Assembly: GCF_030499575.1 (NCBI RefSeq)
Contig: NZ_JASTLC010000001.1
Coordinates: forward strand, 5,914,001 to 5,978,000
Length of the DNA stretch: 64,000 nucleotides
Reading direction: 5' to 3'
Origin: Streptomyces sp. DG2A-72
Lineage (GTDB): Bacteria; Actinomycetota; Actinomycetes; Streptomycetales; Streptomycetaceae
A model generated the notes under the pieces. The model had not been told where the DNA came from. It made no database searches and worked only from the letters and a program-made list of their open reading frames with translations. Every line of letters starts with the position of its first letter. Position 1 is the first letter of the stretch. A program made the translations under genes and the position numbers. Below, one piece after another: positions 8,762-16,880 of the stretch.

Positions 8762-8998
8762 TGGCGGCACCTCCTCTCGTCATGACGGTCGACTCCCCAG
8801 GGGGTCCTGAGGGTTGCACGCCCTGACCGAATCCACACGATCGAGTGATCGAAGACGGTCAGGGAGTGACCACAGGGAGCCTGCATCCCGCACAACGAGC
8901 GGCGCGGCACTTGGGTTACGGACGATGGATGATCCGACGGTGGAGTCAACAGAACTTCACTGTAGGTGAGTTGGAGATGGCTGAGCGTGTACGGACAG

Positions 8999-9772
8999 TC
9001 AGCGGGCGTCGTCCGGGAGAAGCCGGGCGAGCGTGCGGACGGCACGGTACTGGAGGGTCTTGATCGCGCCCTCGTTCTTGCCCATGACGCGGGCGGTCTC
9101 GGCGACGGAGAGGCCCTGCAGGAAGCGGAGCGTGACGCACTCCTGCTGCTGGGGATTGAGTCGGCGCACGGCATCGAGCAGTGCGGCATTGGAGAGGGAT
9201 TCGAGCACCGAATCCTCGGGCGAGCGCTCGACCTCATTGGCGTCGAGCATCTCCCCGGTGGTCACCTCCAGCCGGAACCGGCTGGACTTGAAGTGATCGG
9301 CGACGAGGTTGCGGGCGATGGTCACGAGCCATGCCCCGAAGTCCCGTCCCTGCCAGGTGAAGGTGCCGATTCTTCTGAGTGCCCGCAGAAAGGTCTCGCT
9401 CGTAAGGTCCTCGGCGGTCGCCTTACCTCCCACCCGGTAGTAGATGTACCGATAGACAGTGTCGCTGTACTGGTCGTAGAGGCGCCCGAAGGCATCGGCC
9501 TCGCCGGCCTGTGCGCGCTCGACGAGGTCCATCATGCGGGCGCTGTCGCTGTCCGCGGCCGGGCGGCGAGCGGTGGTGGCACCGGCCGAACGCCCTCGTC
9601 TGCTGACGGCGGCTGTGCCGTCAGCGAGCGCGTAGCACGGGCCGACCGGCGCTGTGGCTACGGCGAAGGCGGGGACGGCGTACGCGGTGGGGACGAAGCC
9701 GCGCAACAGGTCCAGGACCGTTGCGCGCAGCGTAGCCAGGCCCGAGGCGTCAACCCCGACGTGTGGGTACAC
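8999..9772 (-). CDS. bldN: Developmental ECF sigma factor BldN with pro-sequence
   Basis: 257 residues. The first 80-90 residues are an extension without sigma homology (starts MYPHVGVDASGLATL), matching the pro-sequence of S. coelicolor BldN that is removed by proteolysis. Region 2 follows (LYDQYSDTVYRYIYYR to TFTWQGRDFGAWLVTIARN) and region 4 is near the end (LNPQQQECVTLRFLQGLSV, then GAIKTLQYRAVRTL). GTG 9772 is supported by GGGAG five bases upstream on the coding strand and by matching the known N-terminus. BldN activates chaplin and rodlin genes for aerial hyphae. The anti-sigma gene rsbN follows. bldN itself is known to be repressed by BldD; I did not find a convincing box here. Confidence 0.95.
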   Translation of the reverse strand: MYPHVGVDASGLATLRATVLDLLRGFVPTAYAVPAFAVATAPVGPCYALADGTAAVSRRGRSAGATTARRPAADSDSARMMDLVERAQAGEADAFGRLYDQYSDTVYRYIYYRVGGKATAEDLTSETFLRALRRIGTFTWQGRDFGAWLVTIARNLVADHFKSSRFRLEVTTGEMLDANEVERSPEDSVLESLSNAALLDAVRRLNPQQQECVTLRFLQGLSVAETARVMGKNEGAIKTLQYRAVRTLARLLPDDAR

Positions 9773-10123
9773 GGGACTCCCAGAGGCAGAGCTTCCATCA
9801 CGTGCAGTGCGGGACCGTTCACCCGTCGTAGCGACGGAGGGGTACCGGTTTGCGTCTGAGGAGAATAACGCTTCGTGCAGGCATTGCTACGCCCAGTTGC
9901 TCAAATCATCGATTCCGTCGCTTCTGTAACCGATTGACGCTCGATCAAGTGCCGCACGGTGACCGGTTGTTGATCGCCTGTGGTCGGGTTCCGGTCAGGA
10001 GCGGGGCGTGTTGTGGCCGTGTGCAGCCAACGGGACTGGATGGCGCGGTGCGGGGGTACGACCACTGGATTGCCCGGCGTTCGGGCGTGGCCCGGCGTGG
10101 TTGCTGGGCGGGCGCGGCTGGAG
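9773..10123. other. bldN upstream region, no gene
   Basis: 350 bp between the bldN start and the stop of the HAD-IB gene, both on the minus strand, so this must hold the bldN promoter. It is locally AT-richer around 9860-9950 (GAATAACGC, AAATCATCGATT), which fits a regulated promoter. No open frame with coding character or clear hairpin was found, and no confident BldD palindrome. Confidence 0.5.
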
Positions 10124-11059
10124 CTACCGCCTGCGGCGGCTCAGGGCGATGGCTGCCGCCGTGCCGCCTGCCACCGCGCCCACGCCGGCTGCTGCTGGGA
10201 TGCCGACCTTTGCGGCCTTGCGGCCGGTGCGGTAGTCGCGGAGGCGCCAGTCGAGTTCGCGGGCGTGTTTGCGGAGCTTGGTGTCGGGGTTGATGGCGTA
10301 GGGGTGGCCGACGAGGGAGAGCATCGGGATGTCGTTGTGGGAGTCGCTGTAGGCGGCGCAGCGGGTGAGGTCGAGGCCTTCCGCTGTGGCCAGGGCGCGT
10401 ACCGCCTCCGCCTTTGCCGGGCCGTGCAGGGGTTCGCCGACCAGCTTGCCCGTGTAGACCCCGTCGACCGACTCGGAGACCGTGCCCAGTGCGCCCGTGA
10501 AGCCCAGGCGGCGGGCGATCACCGTGGCGATCTCCACCGGTGCGGCAGTCACCAGCCATACCTTCTGGCCCGCGTCCAGGTGCGCTTGGGCCAGCGCGCG
10601 TGTGCCGGGCCAGATGCGGTCGGCCAGGTACTCGTCGTAGATCTCCTCGCCGATCGTCATCAGCTCGGCCACCCGGTGGCCCTTGACGATGGACAGGGCG
10701 GAGTCGCGCGCGTCCTGCATGTGCTCGGGATCCTCGACCCCGGCCAGCCGGAACCAGGCCTGTTGCCAGGCGAACTTCGCGAGATCGCGGGTCTCGAAGA
10801 ACTTCCGCTTGTACAGCCCCCGCCCGAAGTGGAAGAGCGCGGCGCCCTGCATCACGGTGTTGTCGAGATCGAAGAACGCGGCGGCCTTGTCGTCGCCGAG
10901 CACGGGGAATTCCGGTTCGCCCTTGTCCTTCTCGGCGGACGGCGGCGGTTCCTGCTCCTGCGTGGACTTGCGTGCGGCTTCCGCCGACGCCTCGCCTGCC
11001 AACACGCTCCGGGCGGTGGCGGAGCGCCTACGGGGAGTGAGCCATCCAAGAGCGGCCAT
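10124..11059 (-). CDS. HAD-IB family hydrolase (phosphoserine phosphatase-like)
   Basis: 311 residues. The HAD nucleophile motif AAFFDLDNTVMQG is near residue 62; the first Asp is the predicted nucleophile. A helical cap follows. KVWLVTAAPVEI is motif II and AYSDSHNDIPML is motif IV, with two acidic Mg ligands. This is subfamily IB, close to phosphoserine phosphatase and to actinobacterial HAD-IB enzymes of unknown substrate. The C-terminus (VGIPAAAGVGAVAGGTAAAI followed by Arg residues) is one hydrophobic helix and suggests membrane attachment. The N-terminal 60 residues are basic and variable. ATG 11059 gives the full family length. The gene lies divergent to a glutaredoxin-like gene. Confidence 0.87.
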   Translation of the reverse strand: MAALGWLTPRRRSATARSVLAGEASAEAARKSTQEQEPPPSAEKDKGEPEFPVLGDDKAAAFFDLDNTVMQGAALFHFGRGLYKRKFFETRDLAKFAWQQAWFRLAGVEDPEHMQDARDSALSIVKGHRVAELMTIGEEIYDEYLADRIWPGTRALAQAHLDAGQKVWLVTAAPVEIATVIARRLGFTGALGTVSESVDGVYTGKLVGEPLHGPAKAEAVRALATAEGLDLTRCAAYSDSHNDIPMLSLVGHPYAINPDTKLRKHARELDWRLRDYRTGRKAAKVGIPAAAGVGAVAGGTAAAIALSRRRR

Positions 11060-11172
11060 GGCGTGAGCATAGCCAGTCTGTTCGGTGGTTCCGGAGTCGG
11101 GAGGTTTGGTGGCTGTGAACTCTCCGCGACCACGCAGTTAAACCGTGGTCGTCTCGGCGCGAGAATGGCCGT

Positions 11173-11445
11173 ATGAGTCCTATCTTCCGGCGGCCCGCCG
11201 CCCGTGCCCGGCTCGTCACTCTCATCCGCAAGCCCGGCTGCCATCTGTGTGATGACGCACAGCTGGTGGTCGAGAAGGTCTGTGCGGACCTGGGTGTTCC
11301 ATGGGAGGAGAAGGACATCTCCCAGGATCCCCAACTCCATGACCAGTACTGGGAGCAGATTCCGGTTGTCCTGGTCGACGGGGAGCAGCACACGTTCTGG
11401 CGCGTGAACGAGGACCGGCTCCGCAAGGCTCTGGCCAAGCACTGA
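11173..11445 (+). CDS. Glutaredoxin-like thiol-disulfide protein (DUF836 type)
   Basis: 90 residues with a thioredoxin fold of the short glutaredoxin-like class. The redox motif is CHLC in VTLIRKPGCHLCDDAQL near residues 21-26, and the cis-proline lies in IPVVLVDGEQHTFWR. In streptomycetes, which use mycothiol rather than glutathione, such proteins probably reduce protein or mycothiol disulfides; this is inferred. The ATG at 11173 starts one strand before the active site. It is directly upstream of rex, separated by the Rex operator, so redox sensing genes sit together. Confidence 0.82.
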   Translation: MSPIFRRPAARARLVTLIRKPGCHLCDDAQLVVEKVCADLGVPWEEKDISQDPQLHDQYWEQIPVVLVDGEQHTFWRVNEDRLRKALAKH

Positions 11446-11605
11446 CCGACCAGTCCAAGTCGGCCGGAAACTGGCTTAGGATCGACGGCGACCTGGTCTC
11501 GGGGGTGGGGATCGTTGAGGAGAGTGTTCGGTTTTGACCCCCGTGTCGGCCCGTAGGGAGTGGCGCGTGACCCCGGTCACGTTGGCTGGGCAAATCGGAC
11601 ACCAT

Positions 11606-11627
11606 CTTTGTGCACGCGTTCACAAAG
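11606..11627. promoter_or_regulatory. Rex operator (ROP) upstream of rex-hemACD
   Basis: A 22-bp inverted repeat with one mismatch. The core TGTGCACGCGTTCACA (11609-11624) is flanked by further pairing bases, CTT on the left and AAG on the right. It matches the Rex consensus TTGTGAAnnnnnnTTCACAA and lies about 75 bp before the rex start, so Rex, released by NADH, should autoregulate rex and the heme genes downstream. Confidence 0.9.
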
Positions 11628-11701
11628 ACATAGCCTGCTTTCGACGGGGCGGTCCAGGGACGTGTGACCGCCTGCAGCCCCGCTCTACCCGCAGGAGCAC
11701 C

Positions 11702-12466
11702 GTGGCAACTGGCCGAACTCACCGACCGGCGACCCGTAGCCGAGGGATTCCCGAGGCCACCGTCGCCCGGCTTCCGCTGTACCTCCGTGCGCTGACCGCA
11801 CTGTCGGAGCGCTCGGTCCCCACGGTCTCCTCCGAGGAGCTGGCGGCCGCGGCGGGGGTCAACTCCGCCAAGCTGCGCAAGGACTTCTCGTATCTGGGCT
11901 CGTACGGCACCCGTGGTGTCGGCTACGACGTCGAGTATCTCGTCTACCAGATCTCCCGCGAACTCGGCCTGACCCAGGACTGGCCGGTTGTGATCGTCGG
12001 TATCGGTAACCTCGGCGCCGCCCTCGCCAACTACGGCGGGTTCGCCTCCCGTGGCTTCCGGGTCGCCGCGCTCATCGACGCCGATCCGGAGATGGCCGGG
12101 AAGCAGATCGCCGGGATCACCGTCCAGCACAGTGACGACATAGAGCGGATCATCTCCGACAACGGCGTCTCGATCGGGGTCATCACCACCCCGCCGGGCG
12201 TCGCCCAGCAGGTCTGCGACCGGCTCGTCGCCGCCGGCATCACCTCCATCCTGAACTTCGCGCCGACCGTGCTGTCCGTCCCGGACGGCGTCGACGTACG
12301 CAAGGTCGACCTCTCCATCGAGCTGCAGATCCTCGCCTTCCACGAGCAGCGCAAGGCCGGCGAGGAGGCCGCGTCGGCCGACGGCGCCGGCCCGGTCGCC
12401 GCCGTGCGCGGCGAGTCCGCCGACAAGGGACCGGACGGGGACGTACCCGCCGTGATGCCGGCATGA
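11702..12466 (+). CDS. rex: Redox-sensing transcriptional repressor Rex
   Basis: 254 residues. An N-terminal winged helix (ATVARLPLYLRALTALSER through NSAKLRKDFSYLGSYGTRG) is followed by a Rossmann domain with the NAD(H) motif VVIVGIGNLGAALANY near residue 100. The C-terminal helix after SIELQILAFHEQ swaps between subunits in this family; here it is extended by about 40 acidic/Ala-rich residues. GTG 11702 fits the known start; the frame upstream is open but contains the operator and promoter. Rex binds DNA when NADH/NAD+ is low and is released by NADH. The stop overlaps the hemA start as ATGA, so rex and hemA are translationally coupled. Confidence 0.95.
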   Translation: MATGRTHRPATRSRGIPEATVARLPLYLRALTALSERSVPTVSSEELAAAAGVNSAKLRKDFSYLGSYGTRGVGYDVEYLVYQISRELGLTQDWPVVIVGIGNLGAALANYGGFASRGFRVAALIDADPEMAGKQIAGITVQHSDDIERIISDNGVSIGVITTPPGVAQQVCDRLVAAGITSILNFAPTVLSVPDGVDVRKVDLSIELQILAFHEQRKAGEEAASADGAGPVAAVRGESADKGPDGDVPAVMPA

Positions 12467-14169
12467 GTCTCCTCGTCGTCGGGCTGAGTCACCGCAGCGC
12501 TCCGGTCAGCGTCCTGGAGCGGGCCGCGCTGTCCGCGGACGCCCAGATCAAGCTGCTGCAGGACACGGTCGCCGCCGAGCCGGCCACCGAGGCCGCCGTC
12601 CTGGCCACCTGCAACCGCATCGAGCTGTACGCGGACGTGGACAAGTTCCACGCGGGCGTCGCCGAGCTGTCCACGCTGCTCGCCCAGCACAGCGGGGTCG
12701 GCCTCGAGGAACTCACTCCTTACCTGTACGTGCACTACGAGGACCGGGCCGTCCACCACTTCTTCTCGGTGGCCTGCGGGCTGGACTCGATGGTCGTGGG
12801 CGAGGGCCAGATCCTCGGCCAGATCAAGGACTCCCTCGCGGCGGCCCAGGAGCTGCACACCGCGGGCCGCCTGCTCAACGACCTGTTCCAGCAGGCGCTC
12901 AGGGTCGGCAAGCGCGCCCACTCCGAGACCGGCATCGACCGCGCGGGCCAGTCGCTGGTCAGCTTCGGCCTGGAGCAGCTGGCCGTCGGCAAGCCGGTCG
13001 ACGGCTGGGCCCGCGGCAAGAAGGCCCTGGTGATCGGCGCGGGCTCGATGTCCTCGCTGGCCGCGGCGACGCTCGCGCGTGCCGGAGTCGCCGAGATCGT
13101 GATCGCCAACCGTACGTGCGACCGCGCCGAGCGTCTCGCGCAGATCCTCACCGAGGGCGACGACACGGACGTGCTGGCCCGCGCGGTACCGATGGAATCG
13201 GTGCCGGCCGAGCTGACACGTGCCGACGTCGCGGTGTCCTGCACGGGGGCTACGGGGCTGGTGCTGGCGGCGGAGACGATCGCGGCGGCGCTGGACGGTC
13301 GAGGGGTGGTCGCGCAGCCCGGCGTTGACGGGGTGCCGCCTGCGCCCACCCGTGCCGCCCAAGCGGCACGACTGCCCGCAGGCTCCGCGGGTGACGAGAA
13401 CTGTCCGCTCGACCTGGCAGCCGCGCAGCCGGGCTTCTCCGTGATGGGGGAGGCCGCCGTGGCCGGGATGGACGCGGCCACGCTGGAGCAGCACGCCGCG
13501 TGGGTCTCCGGGAGCGCCGTGGACCGGCACGAGGCGGGTCGCCGTACACCCGAGGCCGACGCCGAGCTGATCACCGCGCTCGCCGCGACCGCGGCCACCG
13601 CCGGGCGGATCCCCGAGCGGCGCAGGCCTGAACCGGTGGCGGTCGTGCCGCGGCCCGAGCCGGTGCTGTTCCTGCTGGACCTGGCGATGCCGCGCGACAT
13701 AGACGCGGCCGTGCACCGGCTCGCCGGGGTACGGCTGGTGGACATCGAGTCGCTGGCGGAGGCCTCCGCGGACGCTCCGATGGCGGCCGACGTCGACCAG
13801 GTCCGACGTATCGTCTCCGACGAGGTGACGGCGTTCGGGGCGGCGCTGCGAGCGGCGCACATCACGCCGACCGTGGTCGCGCTGCGGACGATGGCCGCCG
13901 ATGTCGTGGCCACCGAGATCGCGCGTCTGGAGGGCCGGCTGCCCGGCCTCGACGACAAGCACCGGGCGGAGATCACACAGACCGTGCGGCGCGTCGTCGA
14001 CAAGTTGCTGCACGCGCCGACCGTACGGGTCAAGCAGCTCGCGGCCGAACCCGGCGGCGCCGGGTACGCGGACGCGCTGCGGACCCTGTTCGACCTCGAC
14101 CAGGAGACGGTGGCCTCCGTCTCCCGGGCCGAGGACAGCACCAGCAAGGAAGACCGAGGCTCGGCATGA
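12463..14169 (+). CDS. hemA: Glutamyl-tRNA reductase HemA with internal insertion
   Basis: 568 residues against roughly 420-450 in most bacteria. It converts glutamyl-tRNA to glutamate-1-semialdehyde, the first committed step of C5 heme synthesis. The catalytic cysteine is C50 in ATCNRIELY; GLSHRSAPVSVLERA opens the catalytic domain, and VIGAGSMSSLAAATLARAG near residue 190 binds NADPH. The extra length is a block at about residues 283-398 (Ala/Pro/Arg-rich), between the SCTGATGLVL and LFLLDLAMPRDID segments of the NADPH domain, a feature also known from Streptomyces homologues. The C-terminal dimerization helices are intact. ATGA overlaps join it to rex and hemC, in an operon headed by the Rex operator. 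Confidence 0.95.
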   Translation: MSLLVVGLSHRSAPVSVLERAALSADAQIKLLQDTVAAEPATEAAVLATCNRIELYADVDKFHAGVAELSTLLAQHSGVGLEELTPYLYVHYEDRAVHHFFSVACGLDSMVVGEGQILGQIKDSLAAAQELHTAGRLLNDLFQQALRVGKRAHSETGIDRAGQSLVSFGLEQLAVGKPVDGWARGKKALVIGAGSMSSLAAATLARAGVAEIVIANRTCDRAERLAQILTEGDDTDVLARAVPMESVPAELTRADVAVSCTGATGLVLAAETIAAALDGRGVVAQPGVDGVPPAPTRAAQAARLPAGSAGDENCPLDLAAAQPGFSVMGEAAVAGMDAATLEQHAAWVSGSAVDRHEAGRRTPEADAELITALAATAATAGRIPERRRPEPVAVVPRPEPVLFLLDLAMPRDIDAAVHRLAGVRLVDIESLAEASADAPMAADVDQVRRIVSDEVTAFGAALRAAHITPTVVALRTMAADVVATEIARLEGRLPGLDDKHRAEITQTVRRVVDKLLHAPTVRVKQLAAEPGGAGYADALRTLFDLDQETVASVSRAEDSTSKEDRGSA

Positions 14170-15128
14170 GTGACGACAAGGCCTTGAGGCTGGGGACCAG
14201 GCGAAGCAAGCTCGCCATGGCCCAGTCCGGGCAAGTGGCAGAGGCCGTGAGCCAGGTGACCGGACGGCCCGTCGAGCTCGTCGAGATCACCACGTACGGC
14301 GATGTCTCCCGTGAGCAGCTCGCGCAGATCGGCGGCACGGGTGTCTTCGTGACGGCGCTGCGGGAGGCCCTGCTCAAGGGGGAGGTCGACTTCGCGGTTC
14401 ATTCGCTGAAGGACCTGCCGACCGGGCAGCCGGACGAGCTGGCGCTGGCCGCCGTCCCCGAGCGTGAGGACCCGCGGGACGTGATCGTCGCCCGGGACGC
14501 GCTGAAGTTCACCGACCTGCCGCGCGGGGCGCGCATCGGTACGGGTTCGCCGCGGCGGATGGCCCAGCTGAACGCGTACGCCCGGACCCATGGGCTGGAT
14601 ATCGAGACGGTTGCGATTCGCGGGAACGTGGATACACGCGTCGGGTATGTGCGCGATGGTGAGCTGGATGCGGTGGTGCTGGCCGCGGCCGGGCTCAGCC
14701 GGATGGGCCGTATCGACGAGGTGACTGATTTTCTTTCGGTCGACACAGTTTTGCCCGCTCCCGGCCAGGGAGCACTCGCGATCGAATGTGCCGCGGACAA
14801 CGCGGATCTGATCGCAGCGCTCGCGGAGCTCGACGACCCGTTCACGCGGGCCGCCGTGACCGCCGAGCGGTCACTGCTCGCCGCCCTGGAGGCCGGTTGC
14901 AGCGCACCTGTGGGCGCGCTGGCCGACCTTTTGGCCGACGGGCAGATTGTCAAGGAAATGCGCCTGCGCGGCGTCGTCGGCACGACCGACGGCTCGCGGA
15001 TGGTGCAGTTGTCCACCACCGGTCCCGTGCCCGAGACGTACGACCAAGCAATGGCGCTCGGCCGTGAACTCGCGGCCGAGATGCTTGCCCAGGGCGCGGC
15101 CGGTCTGATGGGGGAGCGAGCACATTGA
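14166..15128 (+). CDS. hemC: Porphobilinogen deaminase (hydroxymethylbilane synthase)
   Basis: 320 residues, normal length. It joins four porphobilinogens into hydroxymethylbilane. LRLGTRRSKLAMAQ starts domain 1; HSLKDLPT carries the aspartate/lysine of the active site; IGTGSPRRMAQL holds the arginines for substrate carboxylates; and C245 in AALEAGCSAPVGAL is the predicted anchor of the dipyrromethane cofactor. ATG 14166 overlaps the hemA stop (ATGA), and its own stop overlaps the TTG of hemD. Codon choice shifts towards G/T-ending codons near 14570-14780, one of several such patches in the window. Confidence 0.96.
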   Translation: MSDDKALRLGTRRSKLAMAQSGQVAEAVSQVTGRPVELVEITTYGDVSREQLAQIGGTGVFVTALREALLKGEVDFAVHSLKDLPTGQPDELALAAVPEREDPRDVIVARDALKFTDLPRGARIGTGSPRRMAQLNAYARTHGLDIETVAIRGNVDTRVGYVRDGELDAVVLAAAGLSRMGRIDEVTDFLSVDTVLPAPGQGALAIECAADNADLIAALAELDDPFTRAAVTAERSLLAALEAGCSAPVGALADLLADGQIVKEMRLRGVVGTTDGSRMVQLSTTGPVPETYDQAMALGRELAAEMLAQGAAGLMGERAH

Positions 15129-16828
15129 GCCCCACCACCCTTCCCGCCGGTCCTGAACACGGGCACGTCACCTTCCTGGGTGCCGGACCCGGAGATCCGG
15201 GACTACTGACTCTGCGCGCCGTCGAGGCGCTGGCGAACGCGGACGTTCTCGTCGCCGAGCACGAGGTGCTCGACGTCGTACGCGCTCATGCCAGATCGGG
15301 CGTCGCCGTCGTGAACACGGAACCGGGTCCTTCGTCGGACCCGCATCCGGGCACAGGCACGCCTCAACTAACGGTTGTTGACGGTCAGTCAACAACCGCT
15401 GGCGCCCCCGCCGTGCGGGATGCCGCACATCTTGTCATGGAGGCCGCGCGGGGCGGCAGGCGGGTCGTGCGTGCGGTCTCGGGGGACCCGGGACTAGATA
15501 CGTACGCCGCCGAGGAAATGCTCGCCTGCGCCGCCGCGGGTGTTCCGTTCGAGGTCGTGCCGGGTGTCGCGGCCGTCGTCGGGGTGCCCGCGTACGCCGG
15601 TGTTCCGCTGCGGGACGCCCAGGGCGCCGATGTGCGGTTCGTGGATGCGCGGACCGCGTCGGAGCGGTGCTGGACCGAGGTCGGTGCGTCGGACGGCACG
15701 GTCGTCGTGTCGACGACGCTGGAATCCGTGGCTGCGGCTGCGGGTGAGCTGGTGTCCTCCGGGCGCAAGCCCGATACGCCGATGACGGTCACGGTCGCCG
15801 GTACGACTACTCGGCAGCGGACGTGGACCGCCACGCTGGGGACGATCGCGCAGACGCTGAAGCAGGCGAAGGTGCTGCCGTCGCCCGAGGGCGGGCGGCC
15901 CGTGATAGCCGTGGTCGGGGAGCGTTCCGCCGCGGCTCAGCGTGAGCAGCTGTCGTGGTTCGAGTCCAAGCCGTTGTTCGGCTGGAAGGTGCTCGTTCCG
16001 CGGACCAAGGAGCAGGCGGCGTCGCTTTCCGACCAACTGCGGTCGTACGGGGCCGTGCCGCACGAGGTGCCGACGATCGCCGTCGAGCCGCCGCGGACGC
16101 CTCAGCAGATGGAGCGGGCGGTCAAGGGGCTGGTGACCGGGCGCTATGAGTGGATCGCTTTCACCTCGGTGAATGCGGTCAAGGCCGTGCGGGAGAAGTT
16201 CGAGGAGTACGGGCTCGATGCGCGCGCCTTTGCGGGGATCAAGGTTGCCGCGGTGGGGGAGCAGACCGCGAAGGCGTTGGTTGCGTTTGGTGTGAAGCCG
16301 GATCTGGTGCCGAGTGGGGAGCAGTCGGCGGCGGGGTTGCTGGAGGACTGGCCGCCGTACGATCCCGTTTTTGATCCCATCGACCGGGTGTTCCTGCCGC
16401 GGGCCGATATCGCTACCGAGACGTTGGTGGCGGGTCTCATCGAGCTTGGGTGGGAGGTTGACGACGTGACGGCTTATCGGACCGTGCGGGCGTCGCCGCC
16501 GCCTGCGGAGACTCGGGAGGGGATCAAGGGGGGCGGGTTCGATGCGGTGCTGTTCACGTCGTCTTCTACGGTGCGGAATCTGGTCGGTATTGCCGGGAAG
16601 CCGCACAACGTGACGGTGATCGCTTGTATCGGGCCTGCTACGGCCAAGACCGCTGAGGAGCATGGGCTTCGGGTGGATGTGATGGCTCCGGAGCCGTCTG
16701 TGCACAAGCTGGCCGAGGCGTTGGCGGACTTCGGGATGCGGCGGCGGGCTGCGGCGCTGGAGGCGGGGGACGCGGTGACTCGGCCCAGTGAGCGGCGGCC
16801 GGGGGCGCGGAGGCGGCGTACGACGTAG
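15125..16828 (+). CDS. hemD: Bifunctional uroporphyrinogen-III methyltransferase/synthase
   Basis: 567 residues, two fused enzymes. Residues about 10-265 are a CobA-type SAM methyltransferase: VTFLGAGPGDPGLLTLRAVE is the SAM loop and VVRAVSGDPGLDTY the second signature. Residues about 290-545 are uroporphyrinogen-III synthase, with IAFTSVNAVKAVREKFEEYG and VLFTSSSTVRNLVGI typical of HemD. The product therefore makes uroporphyrinogen III and can send it to precorrin-2 for siroheme or B12. TTG 15125 overlaps the hemC stop by four bases (TTGA). The C-terminal 25 residues are a basic Arg-rich tail. The fusion is usual in actinobacteria. Coding-strand G and T rise sharply after about 16250. Confidence 0.94.
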   Translation: MSPTTLPAGPEHGHVTFLGAGPGDPGLLTLRAVEALANADVLVAEHEVLDVVRAHARSGVAVVNTEPGPSSDPHPGTGTPQLTVVDGQSTTAGAPAVRDAAHLVMEAARGGRRVVRAVSGDPGLDTYAAEEMLACAAAGVPFEVVPGVAAVVGVPAYAGVPLRDAQGADVRFVDARTASERCWTEVGASDGTVVVSTTLESVAAAAGELVSSGRKPDTPMTVTVAGTTTRQRTWTATLGTIAQTLKQAKVLPSPEGGRPVIAVVGERSAAAQREQLSWFESKPLFGWKVLVPRTKEQAASLSDQLRSYGAVPHEVPTIAVEPPRTPQQMERAVKGLVTGRYEWIAFTSVNAVKAVREKFEEYGLDARAFAGIKVAAVGEQTAKALVAFGVKPDLVPSGEQSAAGLLEDWPPYDPVFDPIDRVFLPRADIATETLVAGLIELGWEVDDVTAYRTVRASPPPAETREGIKGGGFDAVLFTSSSTVRNLVGIAGKPHNVTVIACIGPATAKTAEEHGLRVDVMAPEPSVHKLAEALADFGMRRRAAALEAGDAVTRPSERRPGARRRRTT

Positions 16829-16844
16829 GCGCGCGGCACGCCGC

Positions 16845-16880
16845 ATGCCCGCAGGCTGACGGGGTCAGCTATGCGGGCAT
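16845..16880. terminator. Nested hairpin between hemD and the FAD oxidoreductase
   Basis: ATGCCCGCA (16845-16853) pairs with TGCGGGCAT (16872-16880), enclosing GCTGAC/GTCAGC (16855-16860 with 16864-16869). It lies between convergent genes, 17 bp after the hemD stop, and overlaps the last codons of the minus-strand gene. Probably a bidirectional terminator. Confidence 0.6.

Noticed and set aside
9773..9970. BldD palindrome upstream of bldN
   Set aside because: Only isolated TCACC and GGTGA words were found, not a paired site at a sensible distance.
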